Shown here: positions 36,417 through 45,313 of the stretch, one piece after another
Numbering within the stretch: position 1 is the first letter of the stretch
Layout of the letters: every line of letters begins with the position of its first letter
Position numbers and translations under genes: made by a program
Notes under the pieces: model-generated
What the model saw: only the letters and a program-made list of their open reading frames with translations
What the model was told of the DNA's origin: nothing
Database searches by the model: none
NCBI RefSeq assembly: GCF_005844455.1
Contig: NZ_SPGF01000011.1
Span: forward strand, 1-45,313
Direction of reading: 5' to 3'
DNA from: Streptococcus mitis
Lineage (GTDB): Bacteria > Bacillota > Bacilli > Lactobacillales > Streptococcaceae
Length of the DNA: 45,313 nucleotides

Positions 36417-39400
36417 TTAAATATCTCCACCAATTCCCTTGAATTTTTCAACAAAACGACTGATCTTTTGAAAAACGGTTTGTTTTTTTGTACGATATTG
36501 TGGATTTAGTGGGCTCATTTTCGGCAGAGCTTCATTCAAATCATTCCCATTTTCACTAGCATACTCACGCTTCAACGAAGCTTGTATGTAGCGCTTAGCA
36601 CTTTGTTCATTTAATCCCTCAATCCGTATCAACTCATCCGCTTCCCTTTTCTGCTCACCTTGCGCAAAAATAAAGAACTGTTCAATGATATCTGATTTAT
36701 CATCAAAACTATCTAAATCAAAGTCATGGATGAAAGCGACTATCAAATCTTCCTTAGCTCGATTGCCAAGACTTGCTCGAATCGTCCGAGTAATTTCTGT
36801 AACAAGTTCATCCTTATCTGAAACCTTTTTATTAGTCTCAAAAATTAGCTCTAAGATATAGTCTAGATTGATTTCTTGAGATTTTAGTAATTCAACTTCA
36901 AAAACAATCGAATCCCAATCAACTTTAGATTCGTTATCTTCCCGATTACGGCGTTCATTCTCATACCATGACTTAATGTCATTATAGGTTGAACGGTAGT
37001 CTTGAATTTCCCTAGTACTTGGGATGTCTAACCTAGATAACTCCTCTAAAGTTTCATCGTCCACATGGAAACGTTCCTTGAAAGCCTCTACAGCCTTATC
37101 ATCTGAGATATCAAGTTCTTGTAAAGCTCGTAGGCTCATGAAATCATCGTAGTTTTGTAAGATATTATCTAAACGAAGAAATTGACCAAACAACGAGACA
37201 AATTCTTTCTTATCACGCTCTTTAATGATAGCTTGCGGGTCCGGAAACTTTTCTTGTAACTCTTGAACAACGTCCATATAACCCTTTTGCTCTTCACCGG
37301 CCTCCATAAAGCCTGTCATATACTCTTGATAAGAACGTTCGAGCAAGACTTCTGCTGTCTCAGTCTTTCCAAATAGCTTAATAGCATCAGTTGTAGCCTT
37401 CTCTAAATCCCGGAAGGTTACAATATTCCCAAATGACTTGGTAGCATCATAAATTCGATTGGTGCGTGAAAAAGCTTGGATTAAACCATGATATCTCAGA
37501 TTTTTATCCACAAATAAAGTGTTTAAAGTCGGTGCATCAAAGCCAGTCAAGAACATCCCAACTACAATTAAGAGATCCACTTCCCGATTTTTGACGCGTT
37601 TAGCCAAATCACGATAGTAATTCTGGAAATCATTACCGTTAATCGTAAAATTAGTGCCAAATAACTGATTATAATCAGCTATACAGCTACTCAAAAATTC
37701 TTTACTACTAATATCCGCTAAATCTGTCGGTGAAAAGCTCTCATCATCAATTTCACCAATAGCCACCTGAGACTCATTCGCAGCATAGGAAAAGATAGTC
37801 GCAATCTTCAATGGTTTTTCAGAATCTTTTTGCTGATTTTGCAACTCTTGATAGTAGGCTTTTGCTGCATCAACACTTGAAACAGCAAACATAGCATTGA
37901 AACCTTTACCAGTTAATCGATGCGTTTTTTGATCAAAATGATCTAAGACATACCTAGATATTTCATCGATTCGAGTCGGATGAAGCAGCACTTTTTTATT
38001 TTCAGCTGCAGACAACTTGGCCAAGTCCTGCTCGCTTTCAATTGACTTAAACTTCGGACGAACATCATTATAATCCACCATGAACTTCAAGACTTTTTGA
38101 TCTCGAATCGCATCAGTTAATACATAAGCATGTAATTCACGCCCGAAAACAGATGCCGTTGTCTCGGAACCAAGCGCATTCTCTACCTTAATTGGTGTAC
38201 CCGTAAAACCAAACTGGCAATATTTCTTAAATTTCTGTCTGAGACGCTTTTGCGCTTCACCAAACTGTGATCGATGGCATTCATCAAAAATGAAAACCAC
38301 TTGCTTTTGATAAATTTCATGATGACTCTCACTGCTCATAAAGTTGTTAAGCTTCTGAATGGTCGTCACGACAATTTTATTATCATCCTTCTCGATATTG
38401 CGTTTGAGTCCTGCAGTGCTATTTGAACCGTTGACTGAGTCAGGTGAAAATCGCTGGTACTCCTTCATTGTCTGATAATCCAAGTCCTTGCGGTCCACCA
38501 CAAAGAAAACCTTATCCACTTCTTCCATCTCAGTAGCAAGTCTAGCAGCTTTAAAACTTGTCAGGGTCTTCCCTGAACCGGTAGTATGCCAAATATAGCC
38601 ACCTGTATCAGGACCGCTTTTGATTTTTGAAGCAATAGCTGAACGTATCTTCCAGATGATTCGTTCAGTTGCCGCAATCTGATAAGGACGCATGATGAGA
38701 AGAGTGTCATTAGTATCAAAGACAGAATAATTTATCAAAACATTTAACAAGGTCTGTTGACTTAAGAAAGTTGCTGTAAAGTCCTTCAAGTCCTTAATAG
38801 GATTATTATTTTTCAAAGCCCAGTTCATGGTGAACTCATAAGAATTCTTATCTCGCTTGGTCGTATTAGCAAAATACCGAGTATCCGTTCCGTTTGAGAT
38901 GATAAAAATCTGAAGGTACTTAAAGAGAGAATTCTCCTCATTGAAACTCTCTTTACTATATCTGTGCACCTGATTAAAGGCCTCTCGAACCGCGACTCCG
39001 CGTTTTTTGAGCTCAATTTGTACCAGAGGCAATCCATTTACCAGCAAGGTCACATCATAACGATTGCTACTGGTGCCAACTTGCTTCATTTGATTAATGA
39101 CTTGCAGTTTGTTTCGACTAATATTTTTCTTATCCCATAAATATATATTCTGGATATGCCCATCATCAAAGATAAAATCATAAATATAGTTGTCATGAAG
39201 TTTTCTGGTACGATCAATCAAACTGTCACTGGGTTTATTGAGGTACTCATCCAAGAAGCGCAACCACTCAGCATCTGTAAAAACCACATTATTCAGAACT
39301 TCCATCTGGGTCTTGAGATTAGCCAAAAGCGCCTCTGGGGTCGTCAAATAAGTAAGATACTCGTATCCTTGCTGGCGCAAGTCAGCAATCAGCTCCTTCT

Positions 39401-39512
39401 CCAAGTCTGCCTCTGTCTGATACTGACTAGGCTGTTCTAGCTTGGTATACTTTTCTAAAATGATAAAATTATCTGACTCAACAATAGCTGTAGTGAATGT
39501 ACTTTCAGACAT
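36417..39512 (-). CDS. hsdR: Type I restriction enzyme, R (motor/nuclease) subunit
   Basis: 1031 residues. An N-terminal PD-(D/E)xK nuclease is seen with Asp153 and Glu167-Leu-Lys169 in VQIELKKRG. The superfamily 2 translocase follows: Walker A TTGSGKT (about 311-317), DECH (410-413), GFTGTPI, and a helicase motif VI region near [12 protein letters not shown]. The C-terminal part holds the helical subunit that docks on the HsdM-HsdS complex. Together they cut DNA that lacks the methyl mark after ATP-driven looping. The AAGGAG ribosome site lies inside the last codons of prrC (the stop TAA is 2 bases before this ATG), so translation is coupled to the prrC 3' end but does not need full-length PrrC. 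Intact. Confidence 0.95.
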   Translation of the reverse strand: MSESTFTTAIVESDNFIILEKYTKLEQPSQYQTEADLEKELIADLRQQGYEYLTYLTTPEALLANLKTQMEVLNNVVFTDAEWLRFLDEYLNKPSDSLIDRTRKLHDNYIYDFIFDDGHIQNIYLWDKKNISRNKLQVINQMKQVGTSSNRYDVTLLVNGLPLVQIELKKRGVAVREAFNQVHRYSKESFNEENSLFKYLQIFIISNGTDTRYFANTTKRDKNSYEFTMNWALKNNNPIKDLKDFTATFLSQQTLLNVLINYSVFDTNDTLLIMRPYQIAATERIIWKIRSAIASKIKSGPDTGGYIWHTTGSGKTLTSFKAARLATEMEEVDKVFFVVDRKDLDYQTMKEYQRFSPDSVNGSNSTAGLKRNIEKDDNKIVVTTIQKLNNFMSSESHHEIYQKQVVFIFDECHRSQFGEAQKRLRQKFKKYCQFGFTGTPIKVENALGSETTASVFGRELHAYVLTDAIRDQKVLKFMVDYNDVRPKFKSIESEQDLAKLSAAENKKVLLHPTRIDEISRYVLDHFDQKTHRLTGKGFNAMFAVSSVDAAKAYYQELQNQQKDSEKPLKIATIFSYAANESQVAIGEIDDESFSPTDLADISSKEFLSSCIADYNQLFGTNFTINGNDFQNYYRDLAKRVKNREVDLLIVVGMFLTGFDAPTLNTLFVDKNLRYHGLIQAFSRTNRIYDATKSFGNIVTFRDLEKATTDAIKLFGKTETAEVLLERSYQEYMTGFMEAGEEQKGYMDVVQELQEKFPDPQAIIKERDKKEFVSLFGQFLRLDNILQNYDDFMSLRALQELDISDDKAVEAFKERFHVDDETLEELSRLDIPSTREIQDYRSTYNDIKSWYENERRNREDNESKVDWDSIVFEVELLKSQEINLDYILELIFETNKKVSDKDELVTEITRTIRASLGNRAKEDLIVAFIHDFDLDSFDDKSDIIEQFFIFAQGEQKREADELIRIEGLNEQSAKRYIQASLKREYASENGNDLNEALPKMSPLNPQYRTKKQTVFQKISRFVEKFKGIGGDI

Positions 39513-39514
39513 AA

Positions 39515-40699
39515 TTACTCCTTATAATTGCAAGTGCTCTCTAAATGCTGTAACAGGTTTTTTAAAAGCGCAGTTTCTGGGAGGGTTACTAGTTCATCTT
39601 CCTCGGTTGATACTTTAGAATGACTAGAAATATTTAATATCCTTGACTCATAGTTACTAAAACTTCCTTCATTATCACGTGGCAATAAATCCTGCCAATT
39701 TTGATACCCTAGGAAAGTTGCTGTTTTCTCGTAAAGATTTCTTAAAAAATTAAAATGATATTTATAAACCAAATTGTCTTCTATAGCTTTATGTAATGAC
39801 TTTCTTAAAAAATTATGATAAGCAAAAGGAGAGTCATCTGGTTGTTTTATCAGCTCGTATGACCCAACTCCTAATTTTTCAAATCTAAATCTACTACTAT
39901 CAGGAACCTTTCGGGTGTCAATATAGGTTCTATTCTCTCCAGTTTCTTCGTCAATAGCTCGCTTACTATATCTCTCATTCCTTTTAATATTTTTTAACTC
40001 ATTATATAAGACGTTATAGAATAAAGGATTGTGAGTTGTTATTATAAATTTAAGATCAGACTTACTCGTTCTAATTAATTTACCTAAATTTGATGCAACC
40101 TCTATCAAGTGGTTTTCATCTAATGATGAAACCGGGTCATCAATAAATACATACTCTAAATCATCAAACTCTCTAGTACTACGTTCATCAGGTTCTAGTA
40201 TATCAAGCTCACTAATAACTAGCTCTAGCAATGTATAAAAAATAGACCAAATAAAATTGCTCTCTTCACCTTTGGATAACTTAATTTGTTCGTTTAGTCT
40301 ATCCTCACCATCACCACTTTAAATAGTGAAAAGAATATGACCATCTGACAAAAGAAATGAAGGTGTCATTTTATCATTTGTATAATGCTGAAAATGCGAA
40401 ATAATATTCTAATCCTGTCCCTGCTCTTGAATAATCCAAGATATAAAAGAATTTGGCTGAATTTTCAGTTTAAAATCCCGATTGCCGTCAAGATCATTAT
40501 CCCAATAGAACAAGTCCTCAGTAAAAGCATTATAATAAAGAATCTTATCTCTCGTAAGACCACCTTCTTCAGCTTGAAACAACTTAGCAAACTCTTTAGA
40601 GAGTCTGGTCTTTCCTGTCCCATTAAAGGCGTAGATCAGCTGAACTTTCTGTTTCGAATCTTTTAACTCTTGTGCAATATCACTTAGCGCTTTTGCCAT
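39515..40699 (-). pseudogene. prrC: PrrC anticodon nuclease with two in-frame stop codons
   Basis: PrrC cleaves tRNA-Lys in the anticodon loop when a phage disables the linked type I enzyme. The reading frame is continuous over 394 codons, as in E. coli PrrC (about 396), apart from two stops: TAG at codon 97 (40411-40409) after WIIQEQGQD, and TAA at codon 127 (40321-40319). Motifs: Walker A FNGTGKT (25-31), [30 protein letters not shown] signature (141-145), Walker B VFIDDPVSSLDE, H-loop TTHN, and the nuclease residues Arg320, Glu324 (FLRNLYEKTATFLG) and His360 (ISSHS), corresponding to Arg320, Glu324 and His356 of E. coli PrrC. Since the frame on either side stays perfect, only two point changes are needed. 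Gene order hsdS-prrC-hsdR is that of the E. coli prr locus. ATG 40699 has AGGAAAGGG before it. Presumably inactive. Confidence 0.88.
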
Positions 40700-40718
40700 A
40701 TCCCTTTCCTATTCTTTT

Positions 40719-41327
40719 CTATAAATCAAAATTTAGCAATTGTTCCCGCCAGTATTCATACTGTTTCTGCCTCTGTTCTACCTCTTTAGGAAGACCTTCT
40801 GAAAGAGAGTTGGTTAAGGTATCAAGCTTATCCAAAATAGACACTATCTGTGACTGTACAGATAAAGGCGGTAAAATAATAATTAATTGTCGAACAATAT
40901 CTGCATTTAAATTTTGAACTGTTCCATTAGATGCATTCTTCCTCATCATATATTGCATAGTATTTGTTAATAGATAATGATACAGATAATCAGGTAAACA
41001 TACATCATCAAAACCATTCATTGATAGCCAACCATCATGAATACAACCGTCAATATTTAAAATATAAGGGCGACCAAAACTCATCGAATTTGACATTATA
41101 AAATCACCTTTATGTACCAAACGAGATTTCTCCCTTCCAGCTTGAGTAATTCTTTCTTTTGTTTTTGAAACATATTTTGAGTCTTTTTCAACATCACCAA
41201 TCTTTATCCAAGGTACACCTTTCTCAGATTCAGTAATAAATTTTGAAATCGGCCTTGGAGAAGCACCACGAACAATCTTAGCCATAGCTCCCAACTCCAC
41301 TCGAATTGGTCCAAATACCCAGTTCAA
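40719..41327 (-). CDS. HsdS third target-recognition half (out-of-frame continuation of hsdS)
   Basis: Encodes one recognition domain (KIVRGASPRPISKF near the start) and one conserved helical spacer (SQIVSILDKLDTLTNSLSEG, then QKQYEYWREQLLNF), i.e. half of a type I specificity subunit. There is no convincing own start: the open frame begins well before TTG 41327 and reads, from inside the end of hsdS, TVQYRQDLIRLLNWVFGPIR. This is the sequence expected to follow EGVYTNS in hsdS. The two frames cross at a 5-bp tandem repeat (41347-41360). Adding one repeat unit would fuse it to the 410-residue HsdS. As it stands it may be made as a separate half-subunit, which can dimerise in other type I systems, or not at all. 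Confidence 0.75.
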   Translation of the reverse strand: MNWVFGPIRVELGAMAKIVRGASPRPISKFITESEKGVPWIKIGDVEKDSKYVSKTKERITQAGREKSRLVHKGDFIMSNSMSFGRPYILNIDGCIHDGWLSMNGFDDVCLPDYLYHYLLTNTMQYMMRKNASNGTVQNLNADIVRQLIIILPPLSVQSQIVSILDKLDTLTNSLSEGLPKEVEQRQKQYEYWREQLLNFDL

Positions 41328-41331
41328 GAGC

Positions 41332-42564
41332 CTAATGAGGTCTTGTCTGTACTGTACTGTTAGTGTACACGCCTTCGGCGACGAATGTCAAGAGTTTTTC
41401 TCTAAAATATTCATACTGTTTTTGACGAAGTTCAATCTCCTTGGGAAGTCCGATGTTGAGGTCATGACAAACAGTATCAAAGTTATCTAGAACTTGAACA
41501 ATACGAGATTGGATTTCGAGGGAGGGGACTGGGATTTTGAATTTTTCAGTATCATTACTAGAAATTTGTGGCATCTGCATATTATTAGCGATGTTTTGAA
41601 AATGTTCTTTATTATGAACTAAGTAATGATAGATATATCTTAAGTTGATATTTTCATTGCCTGAACTGTATGACCAAAATTCATTTTTAAAACTAAATGG
41701 TTCTGTACAGTATTCAAAATCAATAATTCCACGAGATTTTACAACAATTGCCTCTTCTGTATGAATATCTTTATCGGGAATATCTCCATAGTTCACATCA
41801 GCGTAAGTCTTTCCTCCTGCAAAGATACGGATTGGCGCACCTTCTTTGTGAAGTAATTTCATCTGACTAGCTGTAATTTTAGTTCCTTTCCCTTTTTTAA
41901 GAAACTCATTTAACGTCTTCCACTCAACCTGATAAACTTCCTCCTCAAAAGATAACAATTTATCTCGATAATAAGAATATTGCTTTTTACGTGAGGTCAA
42001 TTCTGAGGTCAATTCTGAGGTCAATTCTGTAACATAATCGGTAAATTTGTCAAGTATTTGCACGATTTTTTCTTGAATTTCTAGTGGAGGAATTGGGATT
42101 TTAATTTTTGATAGATTTTTAGGATAAAGCTCTATAACTTTAGTGCCAATGACTTGCTTTTCTTTCTGTTTTTGAAAGAAAATAGATTGCATATAATAGT
42201 TTATATATTTTGGATTTTCTTTCGTTCTCATTATACAAGAATGGCCTCCAATGCATACATCACCATCTCCCAACCAAACAATAGATTTTCCCACATCTTC
42301 TATATTTTCACTAGTTGTCGCTACAATAATATCGCCAGTTTGTGCTTTTTTCAACTTTTCAGATAAAGAAAAAGAGATAAATGATTTCGTTTTATATACA
42401 TAACTACTGTAATATGTATATATTTGTCCATAATGAATACAAGGCACGCCTTCATCTACAAAATCTTTTTTCTGTAACCCATTTCCTCTGACAATTTCAC
42501 ACACTTTCCCCAACTCTTTCCATTCAACAGGACAGTTTTGTATTTCTTCTAGGATGTTCATCAC
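41332..42564 (-). CDS. hsdS: Type I restriction-modification specificity subunit
   Basis: 410 residues: first target-recognition domain (about 12-160), central conserved helix with three ELTS repeats (180-191) and RKKQYSYYRDKLLSF, second recognition domain (about 212-350) and distal helix (ALEIQ-like SLEIQSRIVQVLDNFDT to REKLLTF, 348-394). The frame then ends in EGVYTNSTVQTRPH at the 5-bp repeat; in the other frame the sequence runs on into a third recognition domain. HsdS sets the DNA target of both methylation and restriction. It overlaps rhuM by ATGA. The 12-bp repeat between the domains is placed as in EcoR124, where its copy number changes the spacer length of the recognised sequence. 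Confidence 0.92.
   Translation of the reverse strand: MMNILEEIQNCPVEWKELGKVCEIVRGNGLQKKDFVDEGVPCIHYGQIYTYYSSYVYKTKSFISFSLSEKLKKAQTGDIIVATTSENIEDVGKSIVWLGDGDVCIGGHSCIMRTKENPKYINYYMQSIFFQKQKEKQVIGTKVIELYPKNLSKIKIPIPPLEIQEKIVQILDKFTDYVTELTSELTSELTSRKKQYSYYRDKLLSFEEEVYQVEWKTLNEFLKKGKGTKITASQMKLLHKEGAPIRIFAGGKTYADVNYGDIPDKDIHTEEAIVVKSRGIIDFEYCTEPFSFKNEFWSYSSGNENINLRYIYHYLVHNKEHFQNIANNMQMPQISSNDTEKFKIPVPSLEIQSRIVQVLDNFDTVCHDLNIGLPKEIELRQKQYEYFREKLLTFVAEGVYTNSTVQTRPH
41347..41360. repeat. 5-bp tandem repeat at the hsdS frame junction
   Basis: CTGTACTGTACTGT on the plus strand, 2.8 units of CTGTA. The stop of hsdS and the open frame of the third recognition domain meet here. One extra unit would turn STVQTRPH-stop into STVQYRQDLIRLLNW. 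A short slippage site, so it may act as a switch. Confidence 0.7.
41993..42028. repeat. 12-bp tandem repeat (3 units) in hsdS
   Basis: Three perfect copies of GAGGTCAATTCT on the plus strand, coding for (ELTS)x3 on the minus strand between the two recognition domains of HsdS. Because 12 bases are four codons, gain or loss keeps the frame and only changes the length of the spacer helix. Confidence 0.9.
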
Positions 42565-43556
42565 TTACCTCCTTCCTTGGCTAGATTTTCAATGCTTTTA
42601 ATTTCCTTGAGGTAATCTTTTTCAACTTGACTAAGGGTCTTGGCTTGGTAGCTCTTATATTCCTTATCCACCTTCTGCTTCATCTGTTCACGAGAGATCG
42701 AACCACTATTATCCAGCAAGTCTTCCCCCGTAGCCTGAAGAATACGATCTACGTGAGCCACCCAGTCCGCCATGGTCATGACTTCCTCTCGCTCTGCCTG
42801 TCTCTCAGCAAAGTCCAGATATCCTGATACAAGCTGGTTAAGCCCACGGAGTTCCTTTTCTGTCAGATAGTTCTTGGCAACTTTTGCTTCAGATAGAGTC
42901 GGGAAGTCTCCCTTAAAAGTGGTCAAGCCCATAAATTCCTTTTCGCTATCGACACGGTTATAAATGAGTTCACTCGCAGTATTGTGGTGAATGGCATAAT
43001 GCATCTTGTTTTGAACCGTCGCAAAGAATTTCTTTGCCTCTGGTGCATTTGCATTGTAGTCACTTGATGTCGCAAAAAGATCTAAAACCTGACGGTAAAA
43101 GACTTTCTCACTTGAGCGAATGTCTCGGATTCTTTCCAGGAGTTCTTTAAAGTAAGAGCCTCCACCCAAGTTTTTCAAGCGCTCATCATCCATAGCAAAG
43201 CCCTTGATCAGATACTCTTTCAAAACTGTCGAAGCATAGTGTCTGAACTGGATTCCACGAGGAGATCGAACTCGATAACCAATCGCCAAAATCATATCGA
43301 GATTATAGTAGGCAACATTTCGCTGAACACTTCTATTCCCCTCATTTTGAACTGTCAACTTATAGTTGACAGTTGCCTCTTCCGATAATTCACCATCATC
43401 AAAGATAGCCTTGATATGTTTACTAATATTTTGCTTGGAAGTCTGAAAGAGTTCAGCTAGTTCTTGTTGGGTCAGCCAGACTGTTCCATTATCTAAGTGA
43501 AGCTCAATAGCGGACTCTCCGTCATCTGTTCTATAGAGAATCACATCATTTGCCAT
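42561..43556 (-). CDS. rhuM: RhuM-family protein
   Basis: 331-residue member of the RhuM family (named from a Salmonella pathogenicity-island gene); molecular function unknown. The N-terminal region [20 protein letters not shown] is a helix-turn-helix-like segment, followed by the conserved [20 protein letters not shown] and [17 protein letters not shown], as in Bro/ANT-like virulence proteins. A Fic-like FGN motif is not present. It is inserted between hsdM and hsdS, overlapping both (ATGA with hsdS, 11 bases with hsdM), so it is made in fixed ratio with the methylase. This association of RhuM with type I loci is known, its role is not. Confidence 0.88.
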   Translation of the reverse strand: MANDVILYRTDDGESAIELHLDNGTVWLTQQELAELFQTSKQNISKHIKAIFDDGELSEEATVNYKLTVQNEGNRSVQRNVAYYNLDMILAIGYRVRSPRGIQFRHYASTVLKEYLIKGFAMDDERLKNLGGGSYFKELLERIRDIRSSEKVFYRQVLDLFATSSDYNANAPEAKKFFATVQNKMHYAIHHNTASELIYNRVDSEKEFMGLTTFKGDFPTLSEAKVAKNYLTEKELRGLNQLVSGYLDFAERQAEREEVMTMADWVAHVDRILQATGEDLLDNSGSISREQMKQKVDKEYKSYQAKTLSQVEKDYLKEIKSIENLAKEGGK

Positions 43557-45108
43557 GGCTAAGCTCCTCTACAATCTTATCTATCTCTGCACGAAAGTGG
43601 TCAATCTTTGTCACGGTCTCAGCGATTTCTTTATTGAGCACATCAATATCAATCTTCTCACGTGTATCTTCTTTTTCTACATAAGTGGACACTGAAAGAT
43701 TATAATCTGCTTCTGCTACTTTTTCTTGTGCCACCATAGAAGAAAAGTAATCTTCATTTTCTTTCTTTTCAACACTCGCTAAGATTTTTTCGATATTCTC
43801 TTCTGTTAAGACGTTATTATTAGTTTCTTTCTTGAACTGCTTACTTGCATCAATAAAGAGGATATCTGTCGTTGGCTTATTCTTTGCCAAAATCAGAATA
43901 CAGGTCGCAATGGAGGTCCCAAAAAAGAGATTGTCTGGTAGCTGAATAACCGCTTCAACAAAGTTATTGTCTACTAGATATTGACGGATCTTTTGCTCAG
44001 CACCTCCACGATAGAAAATACCTGGGAAAGTTACGATTGCAGCTCGCCCCTTATTAGACAAGTATGACAAGCTATGCATAATAAAAGCAAAATCAGCCTT
44101 AGATTTAGGCGCCAATACACTCGCAGGTGCAAAGCGATCATCATTGATGAGCGTCGGATCATCGCTTCCTATCCATTTGATAGAGTATGGTGGATTTGAC
44201 ACAATAGCATCAAAAGGCTTATCGTTTACATGCTTAGGATCAAGTAAGGTATTGCCACGCTCAATGCTAAACTTATCATAATTGATATTGTGTAAAAACA
44301 TATTCATCCGAGCTAGATTATAGGTGGTCATATTAATTTCCTGACCATAAAATCCATCTTCAATTATGTGCTCATTAAACTGCTTTTTAGCTTGCAGAAG
44401 CAACGAACCCGAACCACAGGCAGGATCGTAAATTTTATTGATTTTATTTTTTTCATTCTTACCCAGCATAACAATCCGCGCCAAGAGTCTCGATACACTT
44501 TGCGGTGTAAAAAATTCTCCACCAGATTTCCCAGCGTTAGAAGCATAATTAGAGATTAGATACTCATAAGCATCCCCAAAGAGATCAATATGGTTATCTT
44601 CAAAGTTTCCAAAATCAAGACTTGCGATTCCTTCAAGAATCAGAGTCAAGCGCTGATTCCTCTCCGGAACCGTACTACCCAGTTTGTTACTTCTGGTATC
44701 TACATCATCAAAAAGACCCTTAATGTCATGTTCACTCGCATAACCAATCGCACTAGACTCAATATCATCAAAGATATCTTTTAAATCTGTATTTAAGTGC
44801 TCATTTTGACGAGCAGTTTTGACAACATTGGAAAACAACTGCGAAGGCATAATAAAATAACCCTTGGTTTTAATGGCATCATCTCGAACTTCAGGCGTAA
44901 TTAAATCTTCAGAAATCTCTTCATAGTTAATTGATTCATCGCCACCTTCAATATAGGTTTTGAAATTTTCACTAATAAAGCGATAAAATAGAATTCCCAA
45001 AATATACTGCTTGAAGTCCCAACCATCTACTGCACCACGAACATCGTCCGCAATCGCCCAAATTTTACGATGCAGCTCCTTGCGTTCTGCATTTTCTTTA
45101 CTTGCCAT
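43546..45108 (-). CDS. hsdM: Type I restriction-modification DNA methyltransferase subunit
   Basis: N6-adenine methyltransferase, 520 residues. HsdM N-terminal helical domain (about 10-150), SAM-binding motif I DPACGSG (228-234), catalytic NPPY (305-308), then the C-terminal helical tail contacting HsdS. Two HsdM bind one HsdS. GGGAAG precedes ATG 45108. First gene of the island; an extended -10 promoter is at 45143-45148. Intact. Confidence 0.96.
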   Translation of the reverse strand: MASKENAERKELHRKIWAIADDVRGAVDGWDFKQYILGILFYRFISENFKTYIEGGDESINYEEISEDLITPEVRDDAIKTKGYFIMPSQLFSNVVKTARQNEHLNTDLKDIFDDIESSAIGYASEHDIKGLFDDVDTRSNKLGSTVPERNQRLTLILEGIASLDFGNFEDNHIDLFGDAYEYLISNYASNAGKSGGEFFTPQSVSRLLARIVMLGKNEKNKINKIYDPACGSGSLLLQAKKQFNEHIIEDGFYGQEINMTTYNLARMNMFLHNINYDKFSIERGNTLLDPKHVNDKPFDAIVSNPPYSIKWIGSDDPTLINDDRFAPASVLAPKSKADFAFIMHSLSYLSNKGRAAIVTFPGIFYRGGAEQKIRQYLVDNNFVEAVIQLPDNLFFGTSIATCILILAKNKPTTDILFIDASKQFKKETNNNVLTEENIEKILASVEKKENEDYFSSMVAQEKVAEADYNLSVSTYVEKEDTREKIDIDVLNKEIAETVTKIDHFRAEIDKIVEELSHGK

Positions 45109-45142
45109 TTTTACTTCCCTTATTTAATGTATTATCTCTTCT

Positions 45143-45151
45143 ATTTTATCA
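45143..45151 (-). promoter_or_regulatory. Probable promoter of the hsdM-hsdR operon
   Basis: Minus strand: extended -10 TGATAAAAT (TAAAAT at 45148-45143), 35 bases before the hsdM ATG. The -35 region is A/T-rich without a clear hexamer. Confidence 0.45.
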
Positions 45152-45226
45152 TATTTTCACTACTAAAAAATTCTCTAGCATTCAATAAATGAATATTATT
45201 ATTTTTTGCTAACTTCTCAAAGTAAC

Positions 45227-45251
45227 TTCCACTTGCCTGGTCAAAGTGGAA
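45227..45251. repeat. 8-bp inverted repeat upstream of the restriction operon
   Basis: TTCCACTT (45227-45234) and AAGTGGAA (45244-45251) with a 9-base loop. No T-run. Possible operator or island-edge feature; function unknown. Confidence 0.3.
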
Positions 45252-45313
45252 ATTAGTCTAAAACGGATTTTTATGGTGGAATTAAGTGTGAGACGTTTAA
45301 GTTAGAAATGAGG

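Larger units (their letters stand above)
45141..45257 (-). pseudogene. Short open fragment upstream of hsdM, unidentified
   Basis: Between a TAG at 45260-45258 and a TAG at 45143-45141 there are 38 open codons reading TNFHFDQASGSYFEKLAKNN and on to LLNAREFFSSENMIK. It has a protein-like composition but no start codon. It may be the tail of a gene truncated by integration of the island. I do not recognise the family. The hsdM promoter lies inside its end. Confidence 0.3.

Noticed and set aside
39515..40699. Two separate genes (96 and 238 residues) between hsdS and hsdR
   Set aside because: Both lie in the same frame, and the sequence between them is continuous PrrC-like protein with two stops, so one broken gene is the better reading.

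Overview
The window comes from a low-GC streptococcus of the mitis group (S. pneumoniae, S. mitis, S. pseudopneumoniae or a close relative). Three lines of evidence point there: three dispersed BOX repeats containing the classic boxA core, the estA-murM-murN cell-wall branching locus beside an RNase J2-type gene, and a gene order (uvrC, orphan amino-acid binding lipoprotein, nitroreductase, pepV, brnQ, ldcB, rplK-rplA) that matches my memory of the pneumococcal chromosome. Species cannot be fixed from the sequence alone.

Layout. 0.1-1.65 kb: rplK-rplA operon with structured leaders before both genes. 1.7-8.7 kb: a run of minus-strand housekeeping genes (ldcB/dacB, HIT protein, M42 peptidase, brnQ, rhodanese, UDG-like protein, pepV, nitroreductase). 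ldcB is frameshifted and the HIT gene carries an early stop. 8.8-20.5 kb: an orphan amino-acid binding lipoprotein (+), then minus-strand metallophosphoesterase, uvrC, a decayed matrixin-type protease, murN, murM, estA, RNase J2 and recJ. 20.6-23.6 kb: a plus-strand polar amino-acid ABC transporter operon. 23.7-30 kb: msmK, a PucR-type regulator, mrnC-cysS, nucleoside phosphorylase, double-GNAT protein and cysE (minus). 29.9-35.7 kb: pnp, then metE-metF under a perfect MET-box. 35.7-36.4 kb: gene-poor scar with a truncated XRE regulator and RUP-like repeat ends. 36.4-45.1 kb: a complete type I restriction-modification island transcribed on the minus strand, in the order hsdM, rhuM, hsdS, a third target-recognition half-gene, prrC, hsdR.

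The most interesting region is the restriction island. It follows the E. coli prr plan, in which an anticodon nuclease (PrrC) is kept in check by the type I enzyme that carries it. Here prrC has its ATPase motifs and its nuclease triad but is interrupted by two in-frame stops (TAG at codon 97, TAA at codon 127). hsdS carries three copies of a 12-bp ELTS repeat, equivalent to the specificity-changing repeat of EcoR124. A third recognition domain follows out of frame at a 5-bp tandem repeat; one more repeat unit would join it in frame. hsdM, hsdS and hsdR look intact, so restriction-modification may work while the suicide nuclease is off.

A second theme is gene loss. ldcB, the HIT gene, the matrixin protease, prrC and an XRE regulator are all broken. 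Some of these could be sequencing errors, but the matrixin gene carries several independent lesions and is clearly decayed.
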